64,000 nt of DNA from Leptotrichia hofstadii. GTDB taxonomy: Bacteria > Fusobacteriota > Fusobacteriia > Fusobacteriales > Leptotrichiaceae. The notes under the pieces are model-generated. The model was not told the DNA's origin. It worked only from the letters and a program-made list of their open reading frames with translations, and made no database searches. Numbering within the stretch: the stretch's first letter is position 1; each line of letters begins with the position of its first letter. The stretch spans positions 1,550,001 to 1,614,000 of the forward strand of contig NZ_AP019823.1 in NCBI RefSeq assembly GCF_007990525.1. Reading direction: 5' to 3'. This document shows positions 24,870 to 34,065 of the stretch, one piece after another. Made by a program: the position numbers and the translations under genes.

Positions 24870-25910
24870 CTATTTCAAATCCTTACTTCCCTCTTCCAAA
24901 ATCTTTATCTGGCAAAGTATTTCCTCATCCTTGACAGTTTTTTCTTTCCCATTTTTTATTGCCTCATATAAATCATCATAAATTCTGCCATAATCACCTT
25001 TTTCCGAAATAACTTTTTCCTCATGGTAATTTCCGTTATTATCATAATAAATTAACGTCCCATAATGTTTTGGCAAATCCATTCCAAAATCTGCATTATC
25101 CGGCATATAAAACAACTTCAGATGTTCTTCTTGTCTATCCTCCGTTTCTTTTATAAAGCACCCTTTAGTTCCGTATACAATAAATGAGGCTCTAGGTTTT
25201 ATCCTAAAGTAGCTTCCTTTTACACTGACTTTTAAACTTTTCCCATTTTCCCTTTCATAAAATAAATCTATATCATAATAGTCATTCATCCGATTTGCTC
25301 CAAGAAGCTGTCTCACATCATAATTCACTTTATTAGGATTACCATACCGTGAAATTATCTGATCCAAGACATGCGTTCCATGCCCATATAAAAATGTATT
25401 TGCCTGTTTTCCATCATATTCTTTCACATTTTCAGGCACTTCTGCCCTGTAATAATCATAGTTAGACTCAATTTCCAAAATTTCTCCTAATTTTCCGCTT
25501 TCAATCACTTTCATTGTGATCAAGAAATCGCTGTCAAATCTTCTATTGTGATAAGGCTGCACAATTAGACCTTTTTCCTTAGCTAACCTAAATAACTCCT
25601 GCGCTTCTTCCAAAGTTTCAACAAAAGGCTTTTCCACAAGGCAGTTTTTTCCATGTTCCAGCACTTCTTTAGCGTATTTATAATGCAAGTCAGATCTTAG
25701 GCAGATAACAACCAGATCAATTTCAGAATCGTTATACAGTTCTTCAATTTTATCAGTATAATTAATCCCGTCTATTCTCTTCCAAGTCTTATTTTCCAAA
25801 TTATTTGTAACAATAGTCTTCACTTTTATTTTATCTTTTCTTTGCAGTAAAAATGGCAGATGGTATCTGTTTGCACTTTTGCCATTTCCAATAATTCCTA
25901 TTTTCATCAT
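24870..25910 (-). CDS. Gfo/Idh/MocA family NAD(P)-dependent oxidoreductase
   Basis: A 346-aa cytoplasmic dehydrogenase. The Rossmann start KIGIIGNGKSANRYHLPF, the strand DLVVICLRSDLHY and the family's catalytic EKPF are visible, followed by the C-terminal alpha/beta domain (NTFLYGHGTHVLDQ). Family members oxidise sugars, inositols or related compounds. The position 14 bp downstream of the GH1 glycosidase gene, in the same direction, suggests it processes a product of beta-glucoside use. Two ATGs in tandem follow AAAGGA, and I use the first. Confidence 0.92.
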   Translation of the reverse strand: MMKIGIIGNGKSANRYHLPFLLQRKDKIKVKTIVTNNLENKTWKRIDGINYTDKIEELYNDSEIDLVVICLRSDLHYKYAKEVLEHGKNCLVEKPFVETLEEAQELFRLAKEKGLIVQPYHNRRFDSDFLITMKVIESGKLGEILEIESNYDYYRAEVPENVKEYDGKQANTFLYGHGTHVLDQIISRYGNPNKVNYDVRQLLGANRMNDYYDIDLFYERENGKSLKVSVKGSYFRIKPRASFIVYGTKGCFIKETEDRQEEHLKLFYMPDNADFGMDLPKHYGTLIYYDNNGNYHEEKVISEKGDYGRIYDDLYEAIKNGKEKTVKDEEILCQIKILEEGSKDLK

Positions 25911-25924
25911 AATAATTATCCTTT

Positions 25925-27442
<1,518 letters not shown>

Positions 27443-27490
27443 TTACTTCCTCATTATTGCCTTCTAATTAATACTTTCCCATTTAAAAAA

Positions 27491-27577
27491 GTTATATTTA
27501 ATTATTTTGGAATATTGGTTTTTATCCCTTGTAAAAAAGTCTTTAATAACTTTGTTATTCAACGAGGTTTAATCTAA
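27491..27577. repeat. Fragment of the dispersed repeat
   Basis: This piece, between PTS IIA and the GH1 gene, matches the 3' part of copies 1 and 2: TTTAATTATTTTGGAATA, then TTTTATCCC, and the terminal GAGGTTTAAT. The remaining ~230 bp between the two genes shows no gene and no clear promoter. Confidence 0.6.
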
Positions 27578-27669
27578 ATCCCTTTATTATGAATACAGGA
27601 CACTCACACATAAAATAATACTTTTATACGTAATTGCCCCGTTAATATATTTCAAAATTCAATCCAAAA

Positions 27670-27996
27670 CTATTTTTGTTCCAATCTCTTGTACACTTCG
27701 ATAAATTCCTTTGCCAGCTCCTTAAACAAAATTGCTGTCATCAAATGATCCTGTGAATGTACCATAATTAATCCAACATCAATTTTTTCTCCACCTGCTT
27801 CTCTCACAATCAAATCTGTCTGCAATTCATGTGCTTTCAGCATTTCCTCAGTAGACTGTTTCATAAATTCTTCCGCTTCATCAAACTTCCCTGCCTTCGC
27901 CGCATTCATAGCCTGATAAGCCAAACTTTTAGTTTCTCCTGCCTGTCCAATCAATGTCATTGCAATCATTTCAATATCCAATATTTCTTCAGCCAT
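27670..27996 (-). CDS. celC: PTS lactose/cellobiose-type EIIA
   Basis: A 108-aa helical phosphocarrier of the Lac/Chb IIA family that passes phosphate from HPr to IIB. The phospho-acceptor His80 and structural Asp83 lie in the diagnostic motif VHSQDHLMT. The start is the ATG at 27996 with AGGAGG upstream; an in-frame extension to 28035 lacks support. IIA is transcribed away from IIB and IIC, which lie beyond the Rep_3-like gene. It has a near-consensus promoter at 28065-28093 carrying the shared upstream boxes. Sugar specificity is inferred from GH1 and IIB/IIC neighbours. Confidence 0.95.
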   Translation of the reverse strand: MAEEILDIEMIAMTLIGQAGETKSLAYQAMNAAKAGKFDEAEEFMKQSTEEMLKAHELQTDLIVREAGGEKIDVGLIMVHSQDHLMTAILFKELAKEFIEVYKRLEQK

Positions 27997-28064
27997 AGTA
28001 AATCCTCCTAAATAATTATTTTTTAGTTTTATCAAATTTTATATTAAAATTTCTTCTTAATTTT

Positions 28065-28209
28065 GTTATAACACACGTTTCCCTGTATGTCAATTTTTCA
28101 TATTTTTAATTCATTTTTCGTCTATTTTTATTAATTTTATTATTAATTAAAGCATAAATCCAATATTCTATGAAAATAAACGATTTACAATTATATCTTT
28201 TTTCGTGTA
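28065..28209 (-). promoter_or_regulatory. PTS IIA promoter with distal regulatory boxes
   Basis: On the minus strand: TTGACA (28093-28088), 17-nt spacer, TATAAC (28070-28065). TAGACGAAAAAT (28124-28113) ends exactly 19 nt before the -35 box. TACACGAAAAAA (28209-28198) starts exactly 85 nt upstream of that box. An inverted element ATCGTTTATTTT (28184-28173) lies between them. The same three elements at the same distances precede the IIB promoter at 29528-29671. Confidence 0.8.
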
Positions 28210-28213
28210 TAAT
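28184..28213 (+). promoter_or_regulatory. Promoter of the Rep_3-like gene, overlapping regulatory boxes
   Basis: TTTACA (28184-28189), an 18-nt spacer (17 if TTACAA is used) and TATAAT (28208-28213), about 80 nt before the start codon at 28293. The distal ACGAAAAAA box (28198-28209, minus orientation) covers the spacer and edge of the -10. The inverted middle element touches the -35. Binding there would be expected to repress this promoter. Confidence 0.6.
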
Positions 28214-28292
28214 ATATATTGAAAATTTTAAAAAATATAAATTTATAATAAAATATTTCACAAAATCTTTATTAAAGGAGAAAAATCACATT

Positions 28293-29492
28293 ATGGATAT
28301 TTATGCACCAATTAACAAACATTTTTTAGAAAATAAAAAAATAAAAATTTCATTTTCAAAGGTATTGAATAAAAAAGAAAAATATTTTTTAAAGTTTCTT
28401 TTTATGGAATATAAGTTGCTGGAAAAATTTGAGAAAGCGACTATTTTACAAGATGTTGATTTAAATGAAATATTAGATGTGCTTAAATTTTCTACATTTG
28501 AGCAATTGAAAAAATTTTTGGATAATTTACAAGTGAAAAAGCTAGAATTTTCGATTTCTAGTAATGATAAAATTGTGCTTTATGGAAGATTTCCAATTTT
28601 GGTGTCTTACAATATTGTTTATTCCAAAATTGAATTTCAATTTGCAAGAGAAATTCAAAATGCCAGGAAAAATAATACTTTATTCTCACTTCTTAGATTT
28701 GATTTTCTGGTTTTTATGGGAAACGAGGCTACTTATAATTTTTATACTTATTTAATTTCTGATAAAAACTATAATAATAATACTGTAATTACGTTAGAAA
28801 GACTAAAAGAAATGTTTGATACCGGGGATAAATATGAACGTTTTTTTGACTTTGAAAAACAGGTTTTAAAAAAAGCGATTGAAACTATAAATCTTTTTTC
28901 TGACATCAAGGTTGTCTATGAAAAAATTAAGGTTGGAGAACATGTAAATAATAAAGTGGAAAAAATTCGTTTTAAGATAATTGATAACAGTAAATCTTCT
29001 GAAGAGAAAAACAAGGAGCTTGTTCAGCATATAAACAGCATTATGGACTTGATAAAAAATGATGTAAAAGATTTTCACGCTACTTATGAATTGATAAAAA
29101 AGTATATTTTGAAGAAAAATTACGATTATGTTTATACAAATGTTATTTTTACAAAAAAGCAATTTAAAAACAATATAGAAAAGCAGTTAAAAAAAGTTTT
29201 GCTGCTTGATTTGGGACAATCCTTAAAAAATAACTTAAAACGTGAATCAGAGGTTTTGAACATAAAAAGAAAATACCGTACTCCTTTTTTCCTTCAGCTT
29301 GATATGTCCAATCTCATGCGTCAGAATCATTTGGAAAATGAGCTTAGAATTCTAGTTGACGATGGATATTTTAACGAAATTCTTACTTTAAAAAATGAAC
29401 AGATAATGGAACAGAGCTTTACTGACTTCAAAATCTATATAAAGTACTTCCAAAATGCTAAAAGCCAAATAAAAATTATAAAATTCCTATAA
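28293..29492 (+). CDS. Rep_3 (RepB) plasmid-initiator-like DNA-binding protein, likely PTS regulator
   Basis: A 399-aa protein. Residues about 10-240 have the double winged-helix plan of Rep_3 plasmid initiators. A first domain opens with ISFSKVLNKKEKYFLKFLF and a hinge with YSKIEFQFAREIQ follows. The second domain has the family's best-known pattern: VITLERLKEMFDTGDKYERF, VLKKAIETINLFSDIKVVYE and KIRFKI. A further ~160 residues (NKELVQHINSIMDL to the end) form a helical basic extension I do not recognise. No plasmid genes or tandem iterons are near; the gene sits between divergent PTS operons. Regulation of these by the protein is inference. The ATG at 28293 has AAAGGAG 12 bases upstream. 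Confidence 0.72.
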   Translation: MDIYAPINKHFLENKKIKISFSKVLNKKEKYFLKFLFMEYKLLEKFEKATILQDVDLNEILDVLKFSTFEQLKKFLDNLQVKKLEFSISSNDKIVLYGRFPILVSYNIVYSKIEFQFAREIQNARKNNTLFSLLRFDFLVFMGNEATYNFYTYLISDKNYNNNTVITLERLKEMFDTGDKYERFFDFEKQVLKKAIETINLFSDIKVVYEKIKVGEHVNNKVEKIRFKIIDNSKSSEEKNKELVQHINSIMDLIKNDVKDFHATYELIKKYILKKNYDYVYTNVIFTKKQFKNNIEKQLKKVLLLDLGQSLKNNLKRESEVLNIKRKYRTPFFLQLDMSNLMRQNHLENELRILVDDGYFNEILTLKNEQIMEQSFTDFKIYIKYFQNAKSQIKIIKFL

Positions 29493-29527
29493 AAATTTTA
29501 TTTTTTTAAAATAATCATTTAAAATAA

Positions 29528-29671
29528 TAAACGAAAAAATATATATTTTTTTATCACTTATTTTATTTTTAAATTTGTAAAACCTTATTTTGATTATATT
29601 TAAAACAAAATATAGACGAAAAATAATGGTTTTTTTATAAAATTTGACTTATAGAAAATTAATGGTATACT
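29528..29671 (+). promoter_or_regulatory. PTS IIB-IIC promoter with the same upstream boxes
   Basis: TTGACT (29644-29649), 16-nt spacer, TATACT (29666-29671) with an extended -10 TGG. TAGACGAAAAAT (29613-29624) ends 19 nt before the -35. TAAACGAAAAAA (29528-29539) starts 85 nt upstream of that box. ATCACTTATTTT lies at the same offset between them as in the IIA promoter. About 95 nt separate the -10 from the IIB start. Confidence 0.8.
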
Positions 29672-29766
29672 ATGAATATAAAAGTTAAGCTCATTGGAAC
29701 TCATTGGAATATAAAACAATGAAAATGTACTTAAAAAATAAATGAAATAAGGAAGGATGATCCGAA

Positions 29767-30072
29767 ATGAAAAAAATCTTATTATGCTGCGCAGCAGGAA
29801 TGTCTACTAGCCTATTGGTAAACAAAATGAAAGCTGAGGCTGAAAAAAGAGGAATCGAAGCTGAAATTTGGGCAGAACCACTTGACAAGGCAAAAGAAGA
29901 ATTTCCAAAAGCTGACGTTATTTTATTGGGGCCGCAAGTTAAATATGCCTTGCCAGAAGCTCAAAAAATCGCTGAAGAAAATAACATTAACATAGATGTA
30001 ATTAATATGGTTGATTATGGAATGATGAATGGGGCGAAAGTGTTAGATCAGGCGTTAAATTTAATTAAATAG
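29767..30072 (+). CDS. celA: PTS lactose/cellobiose-type EIIB
   Basis: A 101-aa phosphocarrier. The phospho-acceptor Cys8 lies in LLCCAAGMSTS, the signature of cellobiose/chitobiose IIB proteins, and the rest follows the small IIB fold (DVILLGPQVKYALPEAQKIA). It takes phosphate from IIA (27670-27996) and passes it to the sugar during transport through IIC. AAGGAAGGA precedes the ATG. IIC follows after a 150-bp gap that contains a hairpin with a T-run. Confidence 0.96.
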   Translation: MKKILLCCAAGMSTSLLVNKMKAEAEKRGIEAEIWAEPLDKAKEEFPKADVILLGPQVKYALPEAQKIAEENNINIDVINMVDYGMMNGAKVLDQALNLIK

Positions 30073-30103
30073 CTCAATTTATATTATACTTTTGTTAGAG
30101 TTC

Positions 30104-30152
30104 AAATATCGGTAAAAATGATTTTAAACCATGAATACCGGTATTTGTTTTT
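30104..30152 (+). terminator. Intra-operon terminator or attenuator between IIB and IIC
   Basis: AAATATCGGTA (30104-30114) pairs with TACCGGTATTT (30136-30146), 11 bp with one G-U, around a 21-nt loop, followed by GTTTTTAT. Placed between two subunits of one transporter, it would give more IIB than IIC message unless read through. Confidence 0.65.
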
Positions 30153-30223
30153 ATAAAAGAGGTTTTTTTTTCATACTGAAGATATTAAATTTTTAAAATA
30201 ATCATTTTTTAGGAGGAATTAAT

Positions 30224-31516
30224 ATGGCTAATATTATGGACAAATTTACACAGTTTTTAGAAGAAAAGTTAATGCCTGTCGCTGTAAAAGTGGCTAATCA
30301 GAGACATTTAGCGGCAATCAAAGATGGAATGGTCATTACATTGCCATTTATTATTGCAGGATCTGTATTTTTGATTTTAGGAAACTTGCCAATACCAGCA
30401 TTAGCTAATTTTTATAAATATAATGCAGTTGGGCAGATTATTGCAAAATGGTTATCTTATCCTGTTGATGTAACATTTAATTTATTAGGATTTATTGCGT
30501 GTATCGGTATTTCATATAAATTGGCTCAGCACTATAAATTAGATGAAATTTCCAGTACAATCTTAGGAGTTTTGGCATTTTTACTTGTAACTCCATTTCA
30601 TAATGGTATCCCACTGCCTAGTATGGGAAGCGGAGGATTATTCGTAGCTATAATAATGTCTCTTTTGGCAATAGAAATTGTAAACTTTATTGTGAAAAAG
30701 AATATTGTTATTAAAATGCCTGATTCTGTACCACCTGCAGTATCAAAATCATTTGCGGCATTAATTCCAGGTTTTTTTGTTATTATGATTTCGCTTATGA
30801 TAAGAATTGCATTTGAAGTTTCTCCATTTGGAAATATACATAAAGTTGTTGAAATGGTCTTAACTAAACCGCTTACAGCATTGGGAGGATCTTTCTTTGG
30901 AATGATGGGACTTTCTTTCATAACTAATTTACTATGGACTGCTGGAATACATGGTTCAAACCTAGTAACAGGAGGTATAGCAAGACCTGTACTGGATACA
31001 TTAATGGATCAGAATAGAATTGCGCTTAGTGCTGGAAAACCTCTTCCAAATATAGTTACAACTCAGTTTTTTGATATATTTCACAATATGGGAGGTTCTG
31101 GAACAACTTTCTCTCTTGCTATTATGCTGCTTTTCCTTTCTAAGAGCAAACAGCTTAAAGAAATTGGTAAATTAGCAATTGGTCCTGCTTTTTTCAATAT
31201 TAATGAACCTATTTTATTTGGACTTCCAATAGTTATGAATCCTATTTTAATTATTCCGTTTATATTGGCTCCTTTAGTTACAGTAATGGTTACTTATCTA
31301 GCTATGTACTCAGGATTAGTTGCAAAAGTAACTGGAGTTGCCTTGCCTTGGACAACGCCGCCTTTCATATCTGGTTTTCTCGCAACGAGCCATTGGACAG
31401 GAGCAGCCATACAAGTAGTAAACTTCTTCATAACAGCGGCTATTTACTATCCATTCTTTAAAATATGGGATGACAAAAAATTACAGGAAGAAAATGGAAC
31501 AGCAAGTACAAATTAA
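30224..31516 (+). CDS. celB: PTS cellobiose-type EIIC permease
   Basis: A 430-aa inner-membrane permease with about ten hydrophobic segments, of the Lac/Cel EIIC family. Recognisable parts are the N-terminal AIKDGMVITLPFIIAGSVFL, the central TNLLWTAGIHGSNLV, and FNINEPILFGLPIVMNP, which carries the conserved His/Glu sugar-site region. It imports and phosphorylates a beta-glucoside with IIA and IIB. AGGAGG lies seven bases before the ATG. Downstream, no terminator is seen before the trp leader promoter 40 bp away. Confidence 0.95.
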   Translation: MANIMDKFTQFLEEKLMPVAVKVANQRHLAAIKDGMVITLPFIIAGSVFLILGNLPIPALANFYKYNAVGQIIAKWLSYPVDVTFNLLGFIACIGISYKLAQHYKLDEISSTILGVLAFLLVTPFHNGIPLPSMGSGGLFVAIIMSLLAIEIVNFIVKKNIVIKMPDSVPPAVSKSFAALIPGFFVIMISLMIRIAFEVSPFGNIHKVVEMVLTKPLTALGGSFFGMMGLSFITNLLWTAGIHGSNLVTGGIARPVLDTLMDQNRIALSAGKPLPNIVTTQFFDIFHNMGGSGTTFSLAIMLLFLSKSKQLKEIGKLAIGPAFFNINEPILFGLPIVMNPILIIPFILAPLVTVMVTYLAMYSGLVAKVTGVALPWTTPPFISGFLATSHWTGAAIQVVNFFITAAIYYPFFKIWDDKKLQEENGTASTN

Positions 31517-31554
31517 TCATTAGCGAAAGTTATGGTTAAATTAATAAAATATAT

Positions 31555-31583
31555 TTTACAAAATACATTTTTTATGGTATATT
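31555..31583 (+). promoter_or_regulatory. trp promoter
   Basis: TTTACA (31555-31560), 17-nt spacer, TATATT (31578-31583) with an extended -10 TGG; 46 nt before the trp leader peptide start. Confidence 0.75.
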
Positions 31584-31629
31584 ATTTGTAGAGTAAAATA
31601 ATAAATAAAAATTTTAAGGAGTGATTACA

Positions 31630-31677
31630 ATGATTAAACAAACTTGGATTTGGTGGAAAAAATTAAATACAATTTAA
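31630..31677 (+). CDS. trpL: trp operon leader peptide
   Basis: A 15-residue peptide, MIKQTWIWWKKLNTI, with three Trp codons in four positions. It has AAGGAG eight bases before the ATG and a dedicated promoter, and is followed by two terminator hairpins. This is the arrangement of ribosome-mediated Trp attenuation: ribosome stalling at the Trp codons when charged tRNA-Trp is scarce would allow read-through. The structural genes follow, but only after an ~860-bp repeat element. Confidence 0.88.
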   Translation: MIKQTWIWWKKLNTI

Positions 31678-31735
31678 TATTTTTTTGCCAGCTATGTTGA
31701 AATTTATTGTAATTACTATTATTAAATATTGTGAG

Positions 31736-31772
31736 AAAAGCATTGGTGAAACAAAATCAATGCTTTTATTTT
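31736..31772 (+). terminator. trp attenuator hairpin 1
   Basis: AAAAGCATTG (31736-31745) pairs perfectly with CAATGCTTTT (31758-31767) and is followed by ATTTTAT. It begins about 60 nt after the trpL stop. Confidence 0.8.
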
Positions 31773-31776
31773 ATAC

Positions 31777-31817
31777 AATTCTCTTAGTCGGTAAAACGAT
31801 TTAAGAGAATTTTTTTT
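31777..31817 (+). terminator. trp attenuator hairpin 2
   Basis: AATTCTCTTA (31777-31786) pairs perfectly with TAAGAGAATT (31802-31811), followed by an uninterrupted run of T: a strong intrinsic terminator a few bases after hairpin 1. Which of the two is the regulated one cannot be told from sequence. Confidence 0.85.
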
Positions 31818-31830
31818 ATAAATTTCAACT

Positions 31831-32692
31831 AACACTAAACCTCATTTAGAAAATAGAAATAAAATTCTATAACAATTAATTTTATAATCTTATAAAAAAA
31901 ATTAAATCTAATTTTTAAGTATCCCTCTTAAAGACTTTTATAATTTTATTTATAAATAGTATGGTTAATAATAGTTCTTTTATTTTTTTATTCAAGTTTT
32001 TTGTAACGTAAGGGCATCAAACGCCATGCCCTTACAACCCCGCTTTACGCAAAACTTTCTTATAAAGAAAAAATAAAACTCGCTTCGTAAAACTACGCTC
32101 AAACAGTTATTTTTCCTTTAACGAAATTTTGCTTATTTAGTATTTTCAAAATGTAAAAACCTAAAACTTAAATATAATAATCTTTATAATTTAATATAGA
32201 ATGTCATGATTTTTTTGGAATGAAAACGACTAAACACATTTATGTGTTTCTTTCGCTAGAACCTTTATAGCAGATATATTTTATAGAGTTGTTCTAATTA
32301 TTTATTTGCAAAAGTGAGTGTTAGCGAGTTTCGTTTTCATAGTAATTCAAGTTTATCCAAATATAAATGTTTAGACTACTTTCCCAAATAAAATTTGGGA
32401 ATATTCCAAAAAAATGCTTATACGAGCCAGGGTTAGTGCGTAGCACTTTCGCCATTCTCTTTAATATGCCATTATTTAAAGATGTTAAAATAGCTTTTAT
32501 TGCGAAATAAAGGAAAATGGCGATTGATTTCCCTTGCTTATATAAAAAGAAAAAACATGAAATTATGAAAAAACATTTATTAACAGTAAGCAGTTTTTCA
32601 AATTTTAAATAAGAATCCTTATATAAATACTTGATGATAAAATTTAATTAAAGAATATTTTAATAGTTGGATAGATTGTAAAATAGTATAAA
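31831..32692. repeat. Large MITE-like structured element between trp attenuator and trpE
   Basis: About 860 non-coding bases with ends like other copies: AACACTAAACC at 31831 and AATAGTATAA near 32692. It contains a chain of hairpins. GTAAGGGCAT/ATGCCCTTAC is at 32008-32035. A long stem has arms at 32064-32076 and 32107-32119, with AAACTC and TCAAACAGT in its loop. ATGAAAACGA/TCGTTTTCAT is at 32220-32229 and 32331-32340, and CGCCATT/AATGGCG at 32450-32522. The segment from 32612 matches 52869 onward. No open frame is evident. Confidence 0.7.
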
Positions 32693-32730
32693 TAAAGAAA
32701 AATACAATAATATAGAAAGTGAGATATTTT

Positions 32731-34065
32731 ATGTTAACAAATAAACCTACTTATTACTACTCTATTATCAGAAAAAAATTTAGCAATTCCTATTTTGCTG
32801 AAGATGAAAGGCAAGTTATTATTGGGATTGACTGTGAATATTTCGATTCTAATGAATACAGCTATGACTCATTAAAAAAAATATACAATTCTTTTATAAA
32901 ACAGAAAAAACTTTCCCCTTTTGCAGGACTTTTTGGGACATTTGCTTATGAGTCAATACATTTTTTTGAAAAAATTGGAAAAATTGAAAAAGAGCAGTTT
33001 AAATTTCCACAGTTTGTTTTTGCCAATGCAAAGGCATATTTACACTATTCAAAGACTAGTAAAGAATTTTCATTTTATGGAGATGAAGAAAAATATTTTA
33101 GTTTTTTAAATGATAAAATTTCTGAAAAATTTAATGATTCTGATTTATTTTATGATATAAAAACAGATTTTGAAGAGGAACAATTACATTATTATGGAAT
33201 TATTGAAAAAGCAAAGGAATATATTAAGTCTGGAGATATTTTTCAAGTTGTACTAAGCGAGCAGTTAAAACTTACGTCAAATATGGATTCTCTTGATTTT
33301 TATGAAAAATTGTCAAAGGCAAATCCGAGTCCGTATATGTACCATTTTCCTACGAAATATGGGGACATTGTTGGTTCAAGTCCTGAAATACTGGTTGATA
33401 TTTCATCGGATAATATTTATATCGCTCCTATCGCTGGAACTCGTCCCAGAGGAAAAGATGCCAACGAAGACGCATTTTTAGCAAACGACTTATTAAATGA
33501 TGAAAAGGAATGTGCTGAACATAGGATGCTTGTTGACTTGGCTAGAAATGATATTGGGAAATTTTCAGAAAGTGGCTCAGTCGTTGTAAAAAATCTTATG
33601 CATATTAAGAATTATGAGCATGTAATGCACATTGTGACTGATGTTTACGGGAAAAAGCGAAAAGATGTATCGATATTTGAAGTTATTGCTCAGGCTCTTC
33701 CAGCGGGAACGCTTTCTGGATCGCCAAAAATTCGTGCTATGCAAATTATTTCAGAACTTGAGACATTTAAAAGAAACGTTTATGCTGGCGGAATTGGATT
33801 TTTAAGATTTAACGGGGATGTTCAGCTTGCGATTATTATTCGTACTGCATTTTTTGAAAATAAAAATTACGACTTAAATGAAGTTGATGAGGTTCGAAAT
33901 GTATTTATTCAGGCTGGAGCAGGAATTGTGTTTGATTCTGTAAAAGAAAAGGAATATGATGAAATTTGCCATAAAAGAGCTTCTGTGCTAAATATTTTTA
34001 AAAAATTCTGTAATGAAGAAAAAAATAAAAATGATAAAAATGAAAATAGAAAGGATGTGAAATAA
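32731..34065 (+). CDS. trpE: Anthranilate synthase component I
   Basis: A 444-aa chorismate-using enzyme that, with the TrpG domain, makes anthranilate, the first committed step to tryptophan. Core motifs are KAKEYIKSGDIFQVVLSEQ, NPSPYMYHF, SPEILV, IAGTRPRGKD, ECAEHRMLVDLARND and PAGTLSGSPKIRAM. The N-terminal regulatory region is shorter than in enteric TrpE, so classical feedback residues are hard to place. I use the ATG at 32731. The in-frame GTG at 32719 has no ribosome site, and the site before the ATG (AAAGTGAG) is itself weak. The stop abuts the trpGD start. Confidence 0.94.
   Translation: MLTNKPTYYYSIIRKKFSNSYFAEDERQVIIGIDCEYFDSNEYSYDSLKKIYNSFIKQKKLSPFAGLFGTFAYESIHFFEKIGKIEKEQFKFPQFVFANAKAYLHYSKTSKEFSFYGDEEKYFSFLNDKISEKFNDSDLFYDIKTDFEEEQLHYYGIIEKAKEYIKSGDIFQVVLSEQLKLTSNMDSLDFYEKLSKANPSPYMYHFPTKYGDIVGSSPEILVDISSDNIYIAPIAGTRPRGKDANEDAFLANDLLNDEKECAEHRMLVDLARNDIGKFSESGSVVVKNLMHIKNYEHVMHIVTDVYGKKRKDVSIFEVIAQALPAGTLSGSPKIRAMQIISELETFKRNVYAGGIGFLRFNGDVQLAIIIRTAFFENKNYDLNEVDEVRNVFIQAGAGIVFDSVKEKEYDEICHKRASVLNIFKKFCNEEKNKNDKNENRKDVK

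Noticed and set aside
28036-29760. A replication origin with iterons around the Rep_3-like gene
   Set aside because: Only two or three boxes per side are present, widely spaced (85 nt) and placed relative to promoters. There are no tandem iterons, DnaA-box cluster or partition genes.
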